DNA of 31,540 nucleotides. Origin: an uncultured Parolsenella sp. (lineage in GTDB: Bacteria > Actinomycetota > Coriobacteriia > Coriobacteriales > Atopobiaceae). The stretch covers positions 1 through 31,540 of the forward strand of contig CAKUNF010000017.1 in assembly GCA_934668375.1 (NCBI GenBank). The letters are read 5' to 3'. Position numbers and translations under genes: made by a program. Shown piece by piece: positions 14,385-22,172 of the stretch; the stretch's first letter is position 1, and the number at the start of each line of letters is the position of its first letter. Under the pieces are notes generated by a model. That model saw only the letters and a program-made list of their open reading frames with translations, had not been told where the DNA came from and searched no databases.

Positions 14385-16166
14385 GTGCAAGATCCCACCC
14401 CCACGCAACAGGGTTGGGCCACGCCGCCATACCAGGCGCAGCCCCAAGCCGAGCAGGCGTTGCTGCTCGGCCGCTACCGTGTGGTCGAGACCCGCGGCAC
14501 GGGCGGGTTTGGCTCCGTGCAGGTCTGCTGGGACACAAGGCTCGAGCGCAGGGTCGCCATCAAGTGCATGCCCCTCGCCGCCGCGCCGGGCATGTCAGCC
14601 TCGACGCTTGCCGAGGCACTCGACGAGGCGCGCATCACGTCTCGCCTCACCCACCCAAACATCGTCACCGTTCACGACTTCGAGGTCAGGGGCAGCGTGG
14701 CCTACCTCATCATGGAGTACGTGAGCGGCCTTACGCTCGCCGAGCTTCTCGCGCGCGTCGAGGGCGGCGTGCTCACCTACGACGAGTGCGCGCACCTGCT
14801 GTCAAGCCTGGCCGCGGCGCTTGACTTTGCCCATGCCAACGACGTGCTGCACCTCGACATCAAGCCGTCCAACATCTTCATCGACAGCTCGGGTGCCGTG
14901 AAGCTCGGAGACTTTGGCATGGCGAGCCTCGCGAGCGTCGCCGGCTGGGAGGGCGCTCGCGGCGGAACCGTGGGCTACATGCCCCCCGAGCAGCTTGCGG
15001 GCGAGCTCGTGGACGAGCGCACAGACGTGTTCGCCCTCGGCGTCGTCTGCTACCAGGCCCTCACGGGCGCCTCCCCGTTCCTGGCAAAGGACGCCGAGGC
15101 CTCTCGCAGAAAGATCGAGCGCGGCGCCAAGCCGCTTGCCAAGGTTGAGCCCGAGCTGGCCGGCCCGGCAAGCGACCTCATCGCGCGCGCCCTCTCCGCC
15201 GACCCCTCCGAGCGACCCTCGACTGCAGGCGAGCTCGCCAAGCTCGCCGTTCCCTACCTGGGCGATGAGGACGAGGGTCACACGTCCGTGGCCTCGCTCG
15301 TGGCACAGGCAACCGGCGAGCCAGATCCAAACGCCCAGGCGTGGGAGCAGGCGGCCCACGTGAGAGCCATCGAGCGCTGGCCGTGGCTTCCCGCTGCCAT
15401 CGAGAGGTCCGTATCAGCGCTGGCGGCAGGCGGTGTGGCCTGGCGCGTTGCCCCGGAAATCGCAACGGCCCTGGGCGCGCAGGCCGCGCCCCTTGCCGCA
15501 TCGGCGGCGTTCGCAACTGCACTCGCGCTGCTCTCCGCACTCTCCCCCGCGGCAGGCGGCACCACGGCATGCGTGCTCGCCGTGGCGGGCATGCTGTCCT
15601 GCGGCATGTACTCGCCGGCGTTTCTCGTAGCCGCGCTCATGGCAGTGGCCCTCCTCGCATGGCGCGCGTCCGTGGCCAGCTGCCAGGGCCCCTCCCATGC
15701 GGCGCTCCTGCTTCCGTCTGCGCTCGGCTCCCCGTTCGCGGGGCCCGCCGTTGCCGGCGCCGTGCTCGACCCGACGGCAGCGCTGGCCACCGGCGCCGCG
15801 GGGGCCGCACTCGAGCTCGTCCTCGCCAACATCGCCCAGGCGGCGTCTGGGGACGCCTTTGCGGCGGCTGTCGCCGAGACGCTTTGTCGCCCGGAAGCCT
15901 GGCTCTCCGTTGCAGGCTGCGCGAGCGGTGCGTGGGCGGCCTCAGTCATTGGGGCGGGCCGGGGCGGCGCCAGGGGAATCGCAGGCCAGGCGGTGTGCGC
16001 CGCCATCCTTATCGCCGCTCAGGTTCTCGACGCCAGAGTGGAGAATGGCGGGTTATGGACAGTGCCTGACGCAGCGGGTATAGCAGTTGCGGTAGTCTGT
16101 GCAGTACTTGTGAGCATTGTCACCTCGACCATCGGCCCCTCGCCGAGACATATGGAGGATGAGTAG
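14385..16166 (+). CDS. Ser/Thr protein kinase with multi-pass C-terminal membrane domain, HLD catalytic loop
   Basis: This 593-residue protein has a Hanks-type kinase domain at about residues 30-290. The glycine loop is GTGGFGSV (38-45), the ATP lysine is Lys60 (VAIKCM), the catalytic loop is LHLDIKPSN with Asp158, DFG is at 176-178, and the P+1 region is GYMPPEQ (197-203). The usual HRD arginine is replaced by Leu, so this is a non-RD kinase and may not need activation-loop phosphorylation. After a hydrophilic linker (291-335), residues 340-585 are Ala/Leu/Val-rich with about seven or eight likely membrane spans and no family I recognise. The GTG at 14385 follows CGAGGACAAAGG. It is the first gene of the fhaA-fhaB-PP2C-SEDS/PBP-pknB operon and ends by overlapping the fhaA ribosome-binding region. 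Confidence 0.9.
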   Translation: MQDPTPTQQGWATPPYQAQPQAEQALLLGRYRVVETRGTGGFGSVQVCWDTRLERRVAIKCMPLAAAPGMSASTLAEALDEARITSRLTHPNIVTVHDFEVRGSVAYLIMEYVSGLTLAELLARVEGGVLTYDECAHLLSSLAAALDFAHANDVLHLDIKPSNIFIDSSGAVKLGDFGMASLASVAGWEGARGGTVGYMPPEQLAGELVDERTDVFALGVVCYQALTGASPFLAKDAEASRRKIERGAKPLAKVEPELAGPASDLIARALSADPSERPSTAGELAKLAVPYLGDEDEGHTSVASLVAQATGEPDPNAQAWEQAAHVRAIERWPWLPAAIERSVSALAAGGVAWRVAPEIATALGAQAAPLAASAAFATALALLSALSPAAGGTTACVLAVAGMLSCGMYSPAFLVAALMAVALLAWRASVASCQGPSHAALLLPSALGSPFAGPAVAGAVLDPTAALATGAAGAALELVLANIAQAASGDAFAAAVAETLCRPEAWLSVAGCASGAWAASVIGAGRGGARGIAGQAVCAAILIAAQVLDARVENGGLWTVPDAAGIAVAVVCAVLVSIVTSTIGPSPRHMEDE

Positions 16167-16167
16167 C

Positions 16168-17349
16168 GTGAACTTCCTTAACGTCTTTGAGCAGCGCGTC
16201 GGCAGCCTGTTCGGCGCCACCGCCCAAGGTCTCACCGCCCCGTTCTCCTTCAAGAAGCTCGCCAAGAAGGCCGCCCGCGAGATGGAGGCCGAGACCTACG
16301 TCATCAACGGTGTCGACACCGCGCCGGCGCTCTACACCATCCTCGTCTCCAGCGAGGACGACCTCGCCATGCGTCCGCTCTACGCGCAGATCACGAAGGA
16401 GACGGCCCAGTTCATCGAGGGCCAGGCGCAGGGCAAGGGCTACGCCTTCGTGGGAAGGCCCGTCGTTCGCTTCATGGCAGACCCCTCACTCAAGAGCGGC
16501 AAGTTCTCCGTCTTTGCCGAGAACGTCGACGTGCAGACCCTCAACCGACTCCGAGAGGAGGAGGCCCTGTTCCTCGGCGTGGGAAGCTCTCGCGCGGGCG
16601 GCCTTGGCGGCGCCGCGGGCCCGCACGGCAACCGTGCGCCCCAGCCCCAGCCGGCGGCCCCCGGCCTTCGTCCAATCCCCCAGCCCGCGCCCGCAAAGCC
16701 GTCCCCGGCAGACAGTATGTCGGCCGGCCTCGACGTCATGCCGCAGGAGGCCGTGCTCGACGCCGAGCAGGCACTGCTCGCCCGCGGCGCGGCGCGTCAG
16801 ATCCAGAACGTCCCGCTGACCGGCAGCAGGCAGGCGGGCTCGCCGCAGATGCCCGCCGTGCCTCCGATGCCCGCAAGTGCACCCGCAGCCAGGCCCGCCT
16901 ACCAGCAGCCAGCCGCCGCCCCCGCACCGCAGCCCGCAACGCCCGCACGTGTCCCCGCACCCGCCGCCGCGCCCGTCCAGCAGCGCGCCGCGCAGCAGGT
17001 TCCCCAGACCGTCCGGGCGCCGCAGGCCGTACCCGCCCCGGTGCCAGCCGCGCCCGTGGCGCCCGTCACCTGCCTGCTCATCGACAGGCAGTCGGGCCGC
17101 ACCTACACCGCGAGCGCCCCGCGTACCGTCATCGGCCGCGAGCGCACGCCTGGTGGCGTCGTCCTGCACGACCCCAACGTCTCGCGCAGCCACGCCGAGC
17201 TCAGCCACGACACGCAGGGCTGGCGCATCCGCGACCTCAACTCCACGAACGGCACGCTCGTGAACGACGTGGACGTCGACGAGTGCCCGCTTCGCGACGG
17301 AGACCTCATCACGCTTGGTCTCACGAACCTCGAGTTCCGGGAGAACTAG
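16168..17349 (+). CDS. fhaA: FhaA-type protein: DUF3662 domain plus C-terminal FHA domain
   Basis: This 393-residue protein has the FhaA layout. The N-terminal DUF3662-type domain (about 1-125, opening NFLNVFEQRVGSLF) is followed by a long Pro/Ala/Gln-rich linker (about 140-295) and an FHA domain (about 300-393). FHA landmarks are TVIGRERTPGG, NVSRSHAEL and DLNSTNGTLVN, which bind phosphothreonine peptides. In mycobacteria FhaA is phosphorylated by the PASTA kinase PknB and links it to peptidoglycan precursor flux. I chose the GTG at 16168 because GGAGG at 16154-16158 is 9 nt away. The in-frame ATG at 16159 touches that GGAGG with no spacing. The gene starts 1 nt after the kinase stop and is followed 1 nt later by fhaB. 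Confidence 0.9.
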   Translation: MNFLNVFEQRVGSLFGATAQGLTAPFSFKKLAKKAAREMEAETYVINGVDTAPALYTILVSSEDDLAMRPLYAQITKETAQFIEGQAQGKGYAFVGRPVVRFMADPSLKSGKFSVFAENVDVQTLNRLREEEALFLGVGSSRAGGLGGAAGPHGNRAPQPQPAAPGLRPIPQPAPAKPSPADSMSAGLDVMPQEAVLDAEQALLARGAARQIQNVPLTGSRQAGSPQMPAVPPMPASAPAARPAYQQPAAAPAPQPATPARVPAPAAAPVQQRAAQQVPQTVRAPQAVPAPVPAAPVAPVTCLLIDRQSGRTYTASAPRTVIGRERTPGGVVLHDPNVSRSHAELSHDTQGWRIRDLNSTNGTLVNDVDVDECPLRDGDLITLGLTNLEFREN

Positions 17350-17678
17350 CATGATTGACCTCGTCTTGTTCGTCGGGCGCATCGCGCTCGTGGCCATCCT
17401 GTACCTGTTCCTCTTCATCGTCATGAAGACGGGCATCGGCCTCGTGAAGGGCCAGCGCAAGGACCCTGCGATCTGGTGCGTTGACGTCGACAAGGGCCCG
17501 CGGCAGCTGCGCGGCCTGCACGTTGACATGCTCGGCCCCGTCGTGGTGGGCCGCTCGCCGTCGAGCGACATCGTCATCTCCGAGCCGTTTGTCTCGTCCA
17601 CGCACGCGCGCTTCACGCTCCAGGGACCGGCGCTCGTACTCGAGGACCTCAACTCCACGAACGGCACGCTCGTGAACG
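17233..17678. repeat. 34-nt exact direct repeats in fhaA and fhaB
   Basis: Positions 17233-17266 and 17645-17678 are identical over 34 nt and encode the same FHA motif (DLNSTNGTLVN) in both genes. Both copies are in the same codon phase relative to their own genes. Confidence 0.85.
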
Positions 17679-17764
17679 GCCGTTCCATCCTTGACCCCGT
17701 GACGCTGCGCGATGGCGACGAGGTCCAGGTGGGGGACGTGGTCATGAGGGTGAGCCGCCGATGA
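17351..17764 (+). CDS. fhaB: FhaB/FipA-type membrane-anchored FHA protein
   Basis: This 137-residue protein has one membrane span (about residues 5-26, VLFVGRIALVAILYLFLFIV), a short basic linker and one FHA domain. FHA landmarks are VVGRSPSSDIVIS, SSTHARF and DLNSTNGTLVNG. This is the size and layout of mycobacterial FhaB (FipA), a PknA/PknB substrate that helps assemble the division and elongation machinery at the membrane. The ATG at 17351 is chosen because fhaA ends 1 nt before it and the membrane span starts directly after; GGGAG lies 10 nt upstream. Its stop codon overlaps the phosphatase start by 4 nt (ATGA), which indicates translational coupling. Confidence 0.92.
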   Translation: MIDLVLFVGRIALVAILYLFLFIVMKTGIGLVKGQRKDPAIWCVDVDKGPRQLRGLHVDMLGPVVVGRSPSSDIVISEPFVSSTHARFTLQGPALVLEDLNSTNGTLVNGRSILDPVTLRDGDEVQVGDVVMRVSRR

Positions 17765-19110
17765 GCGACGTCGAGCAACATCCCACGCAGGGCCGAGGTT
17801 CCACGGGCCCCATCCCCATCGCAAGCCGCATGGCACATGCGGCCAGCGGATTTGTCCAGATCCACGGCCGCCATGCCGCGGCCGAGCCGGCACGCCCCAC
17901 GATCGACCTTGACGCCCGCCCCGGCGGCGGCGTCGAGATTGGCGCCGACACGCGCCTGTCCTGGGCGGCGAGGACGGACGTCGGCCTCGTGCGCGGCCAC
18001 AACGAGGACTCCTACCTCGTGAGCAATCCCCTGTTTGGCGTCTGCGACGGCATGGGAGGCCACGCCGCCGGCGAGGTGGCGAGCGCCATCGCCGTCCGCA
18101 CCATCTCGAGCCATGCCCCCGCAAGCGCGGACGACAGCCTGCTCGGCGCCGCCGTGGAGGCGGCCAACGAGGCCGTCATCAAGGGCGCCGAGACAGGCGA
18201 GGGCAAGCCCGGCATGGGCTGCACGGCAAGCTGCTGCGTCATCGAGGGAACTCGCATGGCCGTGGCGCACGTGGGAGACTCGCGCATCTACCTGCTCCAC
18301 GCAGGCACGCTCGTGCGCATCACGCACGACCACTCCTATGTGGAGGAGCTCGTCGACGCCGGAGAGATCACGGCGGACGAGGCACGCGTCCATCCCTCGC
18401 GCTCCATCATCACCCGAGCGCTCGGCTCCGACCCAGACATGTACGCAGACCACTTCTCGCTCGACGTCGAGCGCGGAGACCGCATCATCATCTGCTCGGA
18501 CGGCCTGTCCTCGATGGTGCCCGACAGCGGCATCGAGACCATCGCCGTCTCCACGGCTTCCCCCATCGACTGCACAGACCAGCTCGTGAGCGCGGCGCTC
18601 GTCGCCGGTGGCCACGACAACGTCTCCGTCATCGTCGTGGACGTGGTGAGCGACGGCCGCGAGGAACAGAGGAGCCGCGCGAGGAAGCACGCCGTCATCG
18701 GCGCGCTCGGCGTGCTTGCCGGCGTGGCCGTCGCCGCGGCGGTTGTCCTTGCGCTCATCGTGAACAACTCCTGGTACATAGGCACGTCAGCCGGGAACGT
18801 GGGCATCTACAAGGGCATTCACGGCTCGTTTCTCGGCATCCCGCTCTCCGAGCTCGTCGAGACAAGCACGGTGAGCCTCCAAGACCTGCCCGAGACAACG
18901 CAGCACCAGCTTGCCGGCGGCATCACGGTGGACAGCGTCGACAAGGCGCGCGCGACCGTGAGCGCATACGCGCAGCAGATCGAGGAGGAAAAGGCGAAGG
19001 TCCAGAAGGCCGCCTCGGACGCACAGTCCGAAAGCACGGATGGATCGGTTGGCAGCAAGGCGGGGGACTCCGGTCCCGAGGCCGCCCAGACGCAGCAGGG
19101 AGGCGAGTAG
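17761..19110 (+). CDS. PP2C-family Ser/Thr phosphatase with membrane anchor (PstP-like)
   Basis: This 449-residue protein is the phosphatase partner of the kinases in this operon. Its PP2C core (about 65-290) has the metal motifs RGHNEDSYL (Asp83), GVCDGMGGHAAGE (Asp96, Gly97), AHVGDSRIYLL, IIICSDGLSSM and GGHDNVSVIVVDV. A membrane span lies at about 310-333, and the roughly 115 residues beyond it would be outside the cell; they include a charged helical stretch (QQIEEEKAKVQKAASDAQS). The N-terminal 60 residues before the catalytic core are polar and unlike the usual PstP start, which normally opens almost at the PP2C domain. In actinobacteria PstP reverses PknA/PknB phosphorylation. It overlaps fhaB by 4 nt and is followed 3 nt later by the SEDS-PBP gene. 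Confidence 0.94.
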   Translation: MSDVEQHPTQGRGSTGPIPIASRMAHAASGFVQIHGRHAAAEPARPTIDLDARPGGGVEIGADTRLSWAARTDVGLVRGHNEDSYLVSNPLFGVCDGMGGHAAGEVASAIAVRTISSHAPASADDSLLGAAVEAANEAVIKGAETGEGKPGMGCTASCCVIEGTRMAVAHVGDSRIYLLHAGTLVRITHDHSYVEELVDAGEITADEARVHPSRSIITRALGSDPDMYADHFSLDVERGDRIIICSDGLSSMVPDSGIETIAVSTASPIDCTDQLVSAALVAGGHDNVSVIVVDVVSDGREEQRSRARKHAVIGALGVLAGVAVAAAVVLALIVNNSWYIGTSAGNVGIYKGIHGSFLGIPLSELVETSTVSLQDLPETTQHQLAGGITVDSVDKARATVSAYAQQIEEEKAKVQKAASDAQSESTDGSVGSKAGDSGPEAAQTQQGGE

Positions 19111-19113
19111 GAC

Positions 19114-21978
19114 ATGGCACACGGAATCGGGGGCTCGAGGAGAACGACCGAGCTGCTTCTCCTGTGCGCGGGTGCCATACCCGTGCTGCTGCTCTACTCC
19201 ATGTACGTCATCAACACCGGCGCCCAGCTGTCGCTCGAGACGCTCGCCGTGCCCATCGGCCTCGTCGTCGCATTCGTGGCCGCGCACATCGCCGTGCGCT
19301 TCCTGGCGCCCGGCGCGGACCCGGCCATCCTGCCCATCGTGTTTGTGCTCTCCGGCATCGGCGTCACGTTCGTGACGCGCCTGGCGCCGGAGGACGCCAT
19401 GGGCCAGGTAATCTGGCTGTTCGTCTCCGTAGCGGCGATGGTGGGCGTGCTTGCGCTCGTCCCCAACCTCGACAGGCTCGCCGAGTACAAGTTCACGCTC
19501 GGCATCGCCGGCGTGGCGCTATTGCTGCTGCCCGCACTCGTCGGCACGGAGATCTACGGCTCAAAGCTCTGGATTCGCATCGGCGGCTTCTCGTTCCAGC
19601 CCGGTGAGATCGCCAAGGTTCTCATCGTCCTGTTCCTCGCCGCCTACCTCTCCGAGAACCGCGAGGCGCTCGCGGCGTCCTCGCGCAAGGTGGGCCCGTT
19701 CACGCTGCCGCGCCTGCGCATGCTCACGCCCATGCTCGTCATGTGGGGCATGTGCCTGCTCGTCGTGGTCTTTGAGCGAGACCTGGGCAGCGCGGCGCTG
19801 TTCTTCACGATGTTCGTCGTCATGCTCTACGCGGCGACGGGACGCCTGGGCTACGTGTTCGTGAGCCTGGGACTGCTCGCCATCGGCGGCTTCGTCTGCT
19901 ACCAGCTCTTCAACCACGTGCGCGTGCGCTTCCAGATCTGGCTCGACCCGTTCGCGGACCCCTCCAACACGGGCCTGCAGATCGTGCAGTCGCTCTACTC
20001 CATCGCGGACGGCGGCCTGTCCGGCGCCGGCATCGGCAAGGGCATGCCCACGCTCATCCCCGTGGTCAAGAGTGACTTCATCTTCTCGGCCATCGCCGAG
20101 GAGATGGGCCTTCTGGGCGGCGCGGCCGTGCTGCTGCTGTTCATGTTGCTCGCCGTACGCGGCCTCACCACGGCGGCGCGTGCAAAGAGCGACATGAGCG
20201 CGTTCACGGCCGTCGGCCTCGTGGCGTCCCTCTCGTTCCAGGCGTTCCTCATCGTGGGCGGCGTCACGCGTCTGCTGCCCCTCACGGGCGTCACGCTGCC
20301 GTTCATGAGCCAGGGCGGCTCGTCGCTGCTCTCGAGCTTCATCGCCGTGGCCCTGCTGCTCCGCGCGGGCGACGAGGGCACGGGGCGCGCGGCCCTGCCA
20401 GACGGCAACGGCACGTCCACCGCGGCGCCCGTCGCCGTCCCCGGCGTCACGGGCGCGCAGCCCGTGGTCCAGGGCAGGCACGCCCGAGCGAGCTTTGGCC
20501 TAGGCACCGAGGAGGGCGGCGTGCTTGGCCGCGTGGCGCTCGGCAACAGGCTCACGCTGCTCGTGACGTTCTTTGCGCTGCTGTTTGCCGCGCTCATCGC
20601 CAACCTCACCTACATCCAGGTCATCAAGGCGAGCTATTACCAGGAGCTGCCCAACAACAACCACACGATCGCGAGGAGCGCCTACGTGCAACGCGGGGCC
20701 ATCCTCACCTCGGACGGCGTGACCCTCGCAGAGTCGCTCAAGCAGGCAGACGGCACCTACGTGCGCACCTACCCGCAGGGCTCGCTTGCGGCGCACACGG
20801 TTGGCTACCTCTCCACCCAGTACGGCGCCACCGGCGTCGAGGCCTCGATGAACGACTCGCTCACCGGTCACGCCGACTACTCCAACTGGACGAGCACGCT
20901 CTATGCGCTCGCCGGCGTGAGCCAGCCCGGCAACTCCGTGGTACTCACGATTGACTCGCGCATCCAGCAGGCGGCCGAGGAGGCGCTCCAGGGCCACGTG
21001 GGCGGCATCGTCGTGCTCGACCCGAGCACGGGCGCGGTGCTCGCCAAGGCGTCCTCGCCCACCTACTCCTACAACGACATCAGCAACATCCTTCAGAACG
21101 GCGACTCCAACGGCGAGCTGCTCGACCGCACCACGGGCGCGCTCTACACGCCCGGCTCCACGTTCAAGGTCGTGACCCTCTCCGCGGCACTCGACGGCGG
21201 CCAGTTCACGCTCGACTCCTCCGTGAGCGCGCCGGCCTCGCTCGACATCGGCGGCGCCGCGGTCACGAACATGAACGGCGAGGACTTTGGCCAGACAACG
21301 CTCGAGGAGGCCTTTGCCCACTCGGCCAACACGGCTTACGGCCAGGTTGCCACCCAGATTGGCGCAGACTCGCTCGTGCGCTACGCCCGCGCCTTTGGCT
21401 ACGGCACCTCGCTCGGCCAGGACTTCTCGTCCGCGGCCTCGCTCATGCCAGATCCGGGCGAGATGACGGAGTGGGAGACTGCCTGGGCAGGCGCCGGCCA
21501 GCCCGTGGGCCAGCACGCAAGCCCCGCCGGCCCTCAGACGACCGTGATGCAGAACGCGGTCGTGGCCGCAGCCATCGCCAACGGCGGTGTGGTCATGAGC
21601 CCCTACGTCGTTGACCACGTACTCTCCCCCGAGGGCGTCACCGTGAGCACCACCCAGCCCAAGAGCCTGGGACAGGCCATCAGCGCCAGCACGGCCGAAC
21701 AGGTCAAGCAGGCAATGCTCGAGGTTGTACAGAGCGGCACCGGCATGGCAGCGCAGGTTCGTGGCGCGCGCGTGGCAGGCAAGACGGGAACCGCCGAGGC
21801 AGGCGGCCACGTGAACTCCTCGTTCATCGGGTTTGCCCCGTACGACAGCCCCACACTCGCGATTTCCGTCTACCTCGAGGGAACGGACTCCGACAGCGTG
21901 AGCGGCGTCGCAGCACAGCTCGCCGGCCAGGTACTCTCCAAGTCCCTGAACGCGCAGGCCTCGGGATCGGAGCAGTGA
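19114..21978 (+). CDS. Natural fusion: SEDS glycosyltransferase (RodA/FtsW) + class B penicillin-binding protein
   Basis: One uninterrupted frame of 954 residues joins two enzymes normally made from adjacent genes. Residues 1-418 form a SEDS peptidoglycan polymerase with about ten spans; landmarks are [18 protein letters not shown] (148-165), VFERDLGSA with Asp223 at the position of the essential SEDS aspartate, and [18 protein letters not shown] (387-404). Residues 419-475 are an Ala/Val/Gly-rich linker. Residues 479-500 are the PBP membrane span. The transpeptidase domain has STFK (Ser682 to Lys685, GSTFKVVTL), SAN (737-739) and KTG (890-892, [11 protein letters not shown]). The PBP half has the size of PbpA. 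The position between the PP2C phosphatase and the PASTA kinase is where rodA and pbpA are found in actinobacteria. All active-site residues are present, so both activities are expected. Confidence 0.96.
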   Translation: MAHGIGGSRRTTELLLLCAGAIPVLLLYSMYVINTGAQLSLETLAVPIGLVVAFVAAHIAVRFLAPGADPAILPIVFVLSGIGVTFVTRLAPEDAMGQVIWLFVSVAAMVGVLALVPNLDRLAEYKFTLGIAGVALLLLPALVGTEIYGSKLWIRIGGFSFQPGEIAKVLIVLFLAAYLSENREALAASSRKVGPFTLPRLRMLTPMLVMWGMCLLVVVFERDLGSAALFFTMFVVMLYAATGRLGYVFVSLGLLAIGGFVCYQLFNHVRVRFQIWLDPFADPSNTGLQIVQSLYSIADGGLSGAGIGKGMPTLIPVVKSDFIFSAIAEEMGLLGGAAVLLLFMLLAVRGLTTAARAKSDMSAFTAVGLVASLSFQAFLIVGGVTRLLPLTGVTLPFMSQGGSSLLSSFIAVALLLRAGDEGTGRAALPDGNGTSTAAPVAVPGVTGAQPVVQGRHARASFGLGTEEGGVLGRVALGNRLTLLVTFFALLFAALIANLTYIQVIKASYYQELPNNNHTIARSAYVQRGAILTSDGVTLAESLKQADGTYVRTYPQGSLAAHTVGYLSTQYGATGVEASMNDSLTGHADYSNWTSTLYALAGVSQPGNSVVLTIDSRIQQAAEEALQGHVGGIVVLDPSTGAVLAKASSPTYSYNDISNILQNGDSNGELLDRTTGALYTPGSTFKVVTLSAALDGGQFTLDSSVSAPASLDIGGAAVTNMNGEDFGQTTLEEAFAHSANTAYGQVATQIGADSLVRYARAFGYGTSLGQDFSSAASLMPDPGEMTEWETAWAGAGQPVGQHASPAGPQTTVMQNAVVAAAIANGGVVMSPYVVDHVLSPEGVTVSTTQPKSLGQAISASTAEQVKQAMLEVVQSGTGMAAQVRGARVAGKTGTAEAGGHVNSSFIGFAPYDSPTLAISVYLEGTDSDSVSGVAAQLAGQVLSKSLNAQASGSEQ

Positions 21979-22172
21979 TGAGTAGCCGAACCATGGGGAC
22001 GTCACCGCGACACCAGGGCACTGGCGGGCTTCTGAGCGGCTGCGGAGGCTGTCCCAACACACGCGCCACAAGACGCAAACTCGCGTCCCAGACAGACGCG
22101 ATTGATGAGATGATTAGCAGACGCCGCGCGGGCGAGCGCGGATTCTCGATGGGAGCAGAGCATGGCAGATAG
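21978..22172 (+). CDS. Possible 64-aa protein coupled to the SEDS-PBP stop and overlapping pknB
   Basis: The SEDS-PBP stop TGA shares its last base with an ATG (TGATG at 21976-21980) that opens a 64-codon frame ending 11 nt inside pknB. Such overlaps at both ends are typical of translational coupling. The product is basic and Arg-rich, with three Cys (GCGGCP region) and a DAIDEMISRRRAGE helix, and I recognise no family. Codon use is less GC3-biased than its neighbours, which argues against a conserved protein. It could instead be a short leader that carries ribosomes to pknB, or simple spacer. Confidence 0.25.
   Translation: MSSRTMGTSPRHQGTGGLLSGCGGCPNTRATRRKLASQTDAIDEMISRRRAGERGFSMGAEHGR

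Noticed and set aside
16486..18690. A 734-codon minus-strand frame across fhaA, fhaB and the phosphatase gene
   Set aside because: Antisense shadow caused by GC3 bias; the plus-strand genes have conserved motifs, tight overlaps and ribosome-binding sites.
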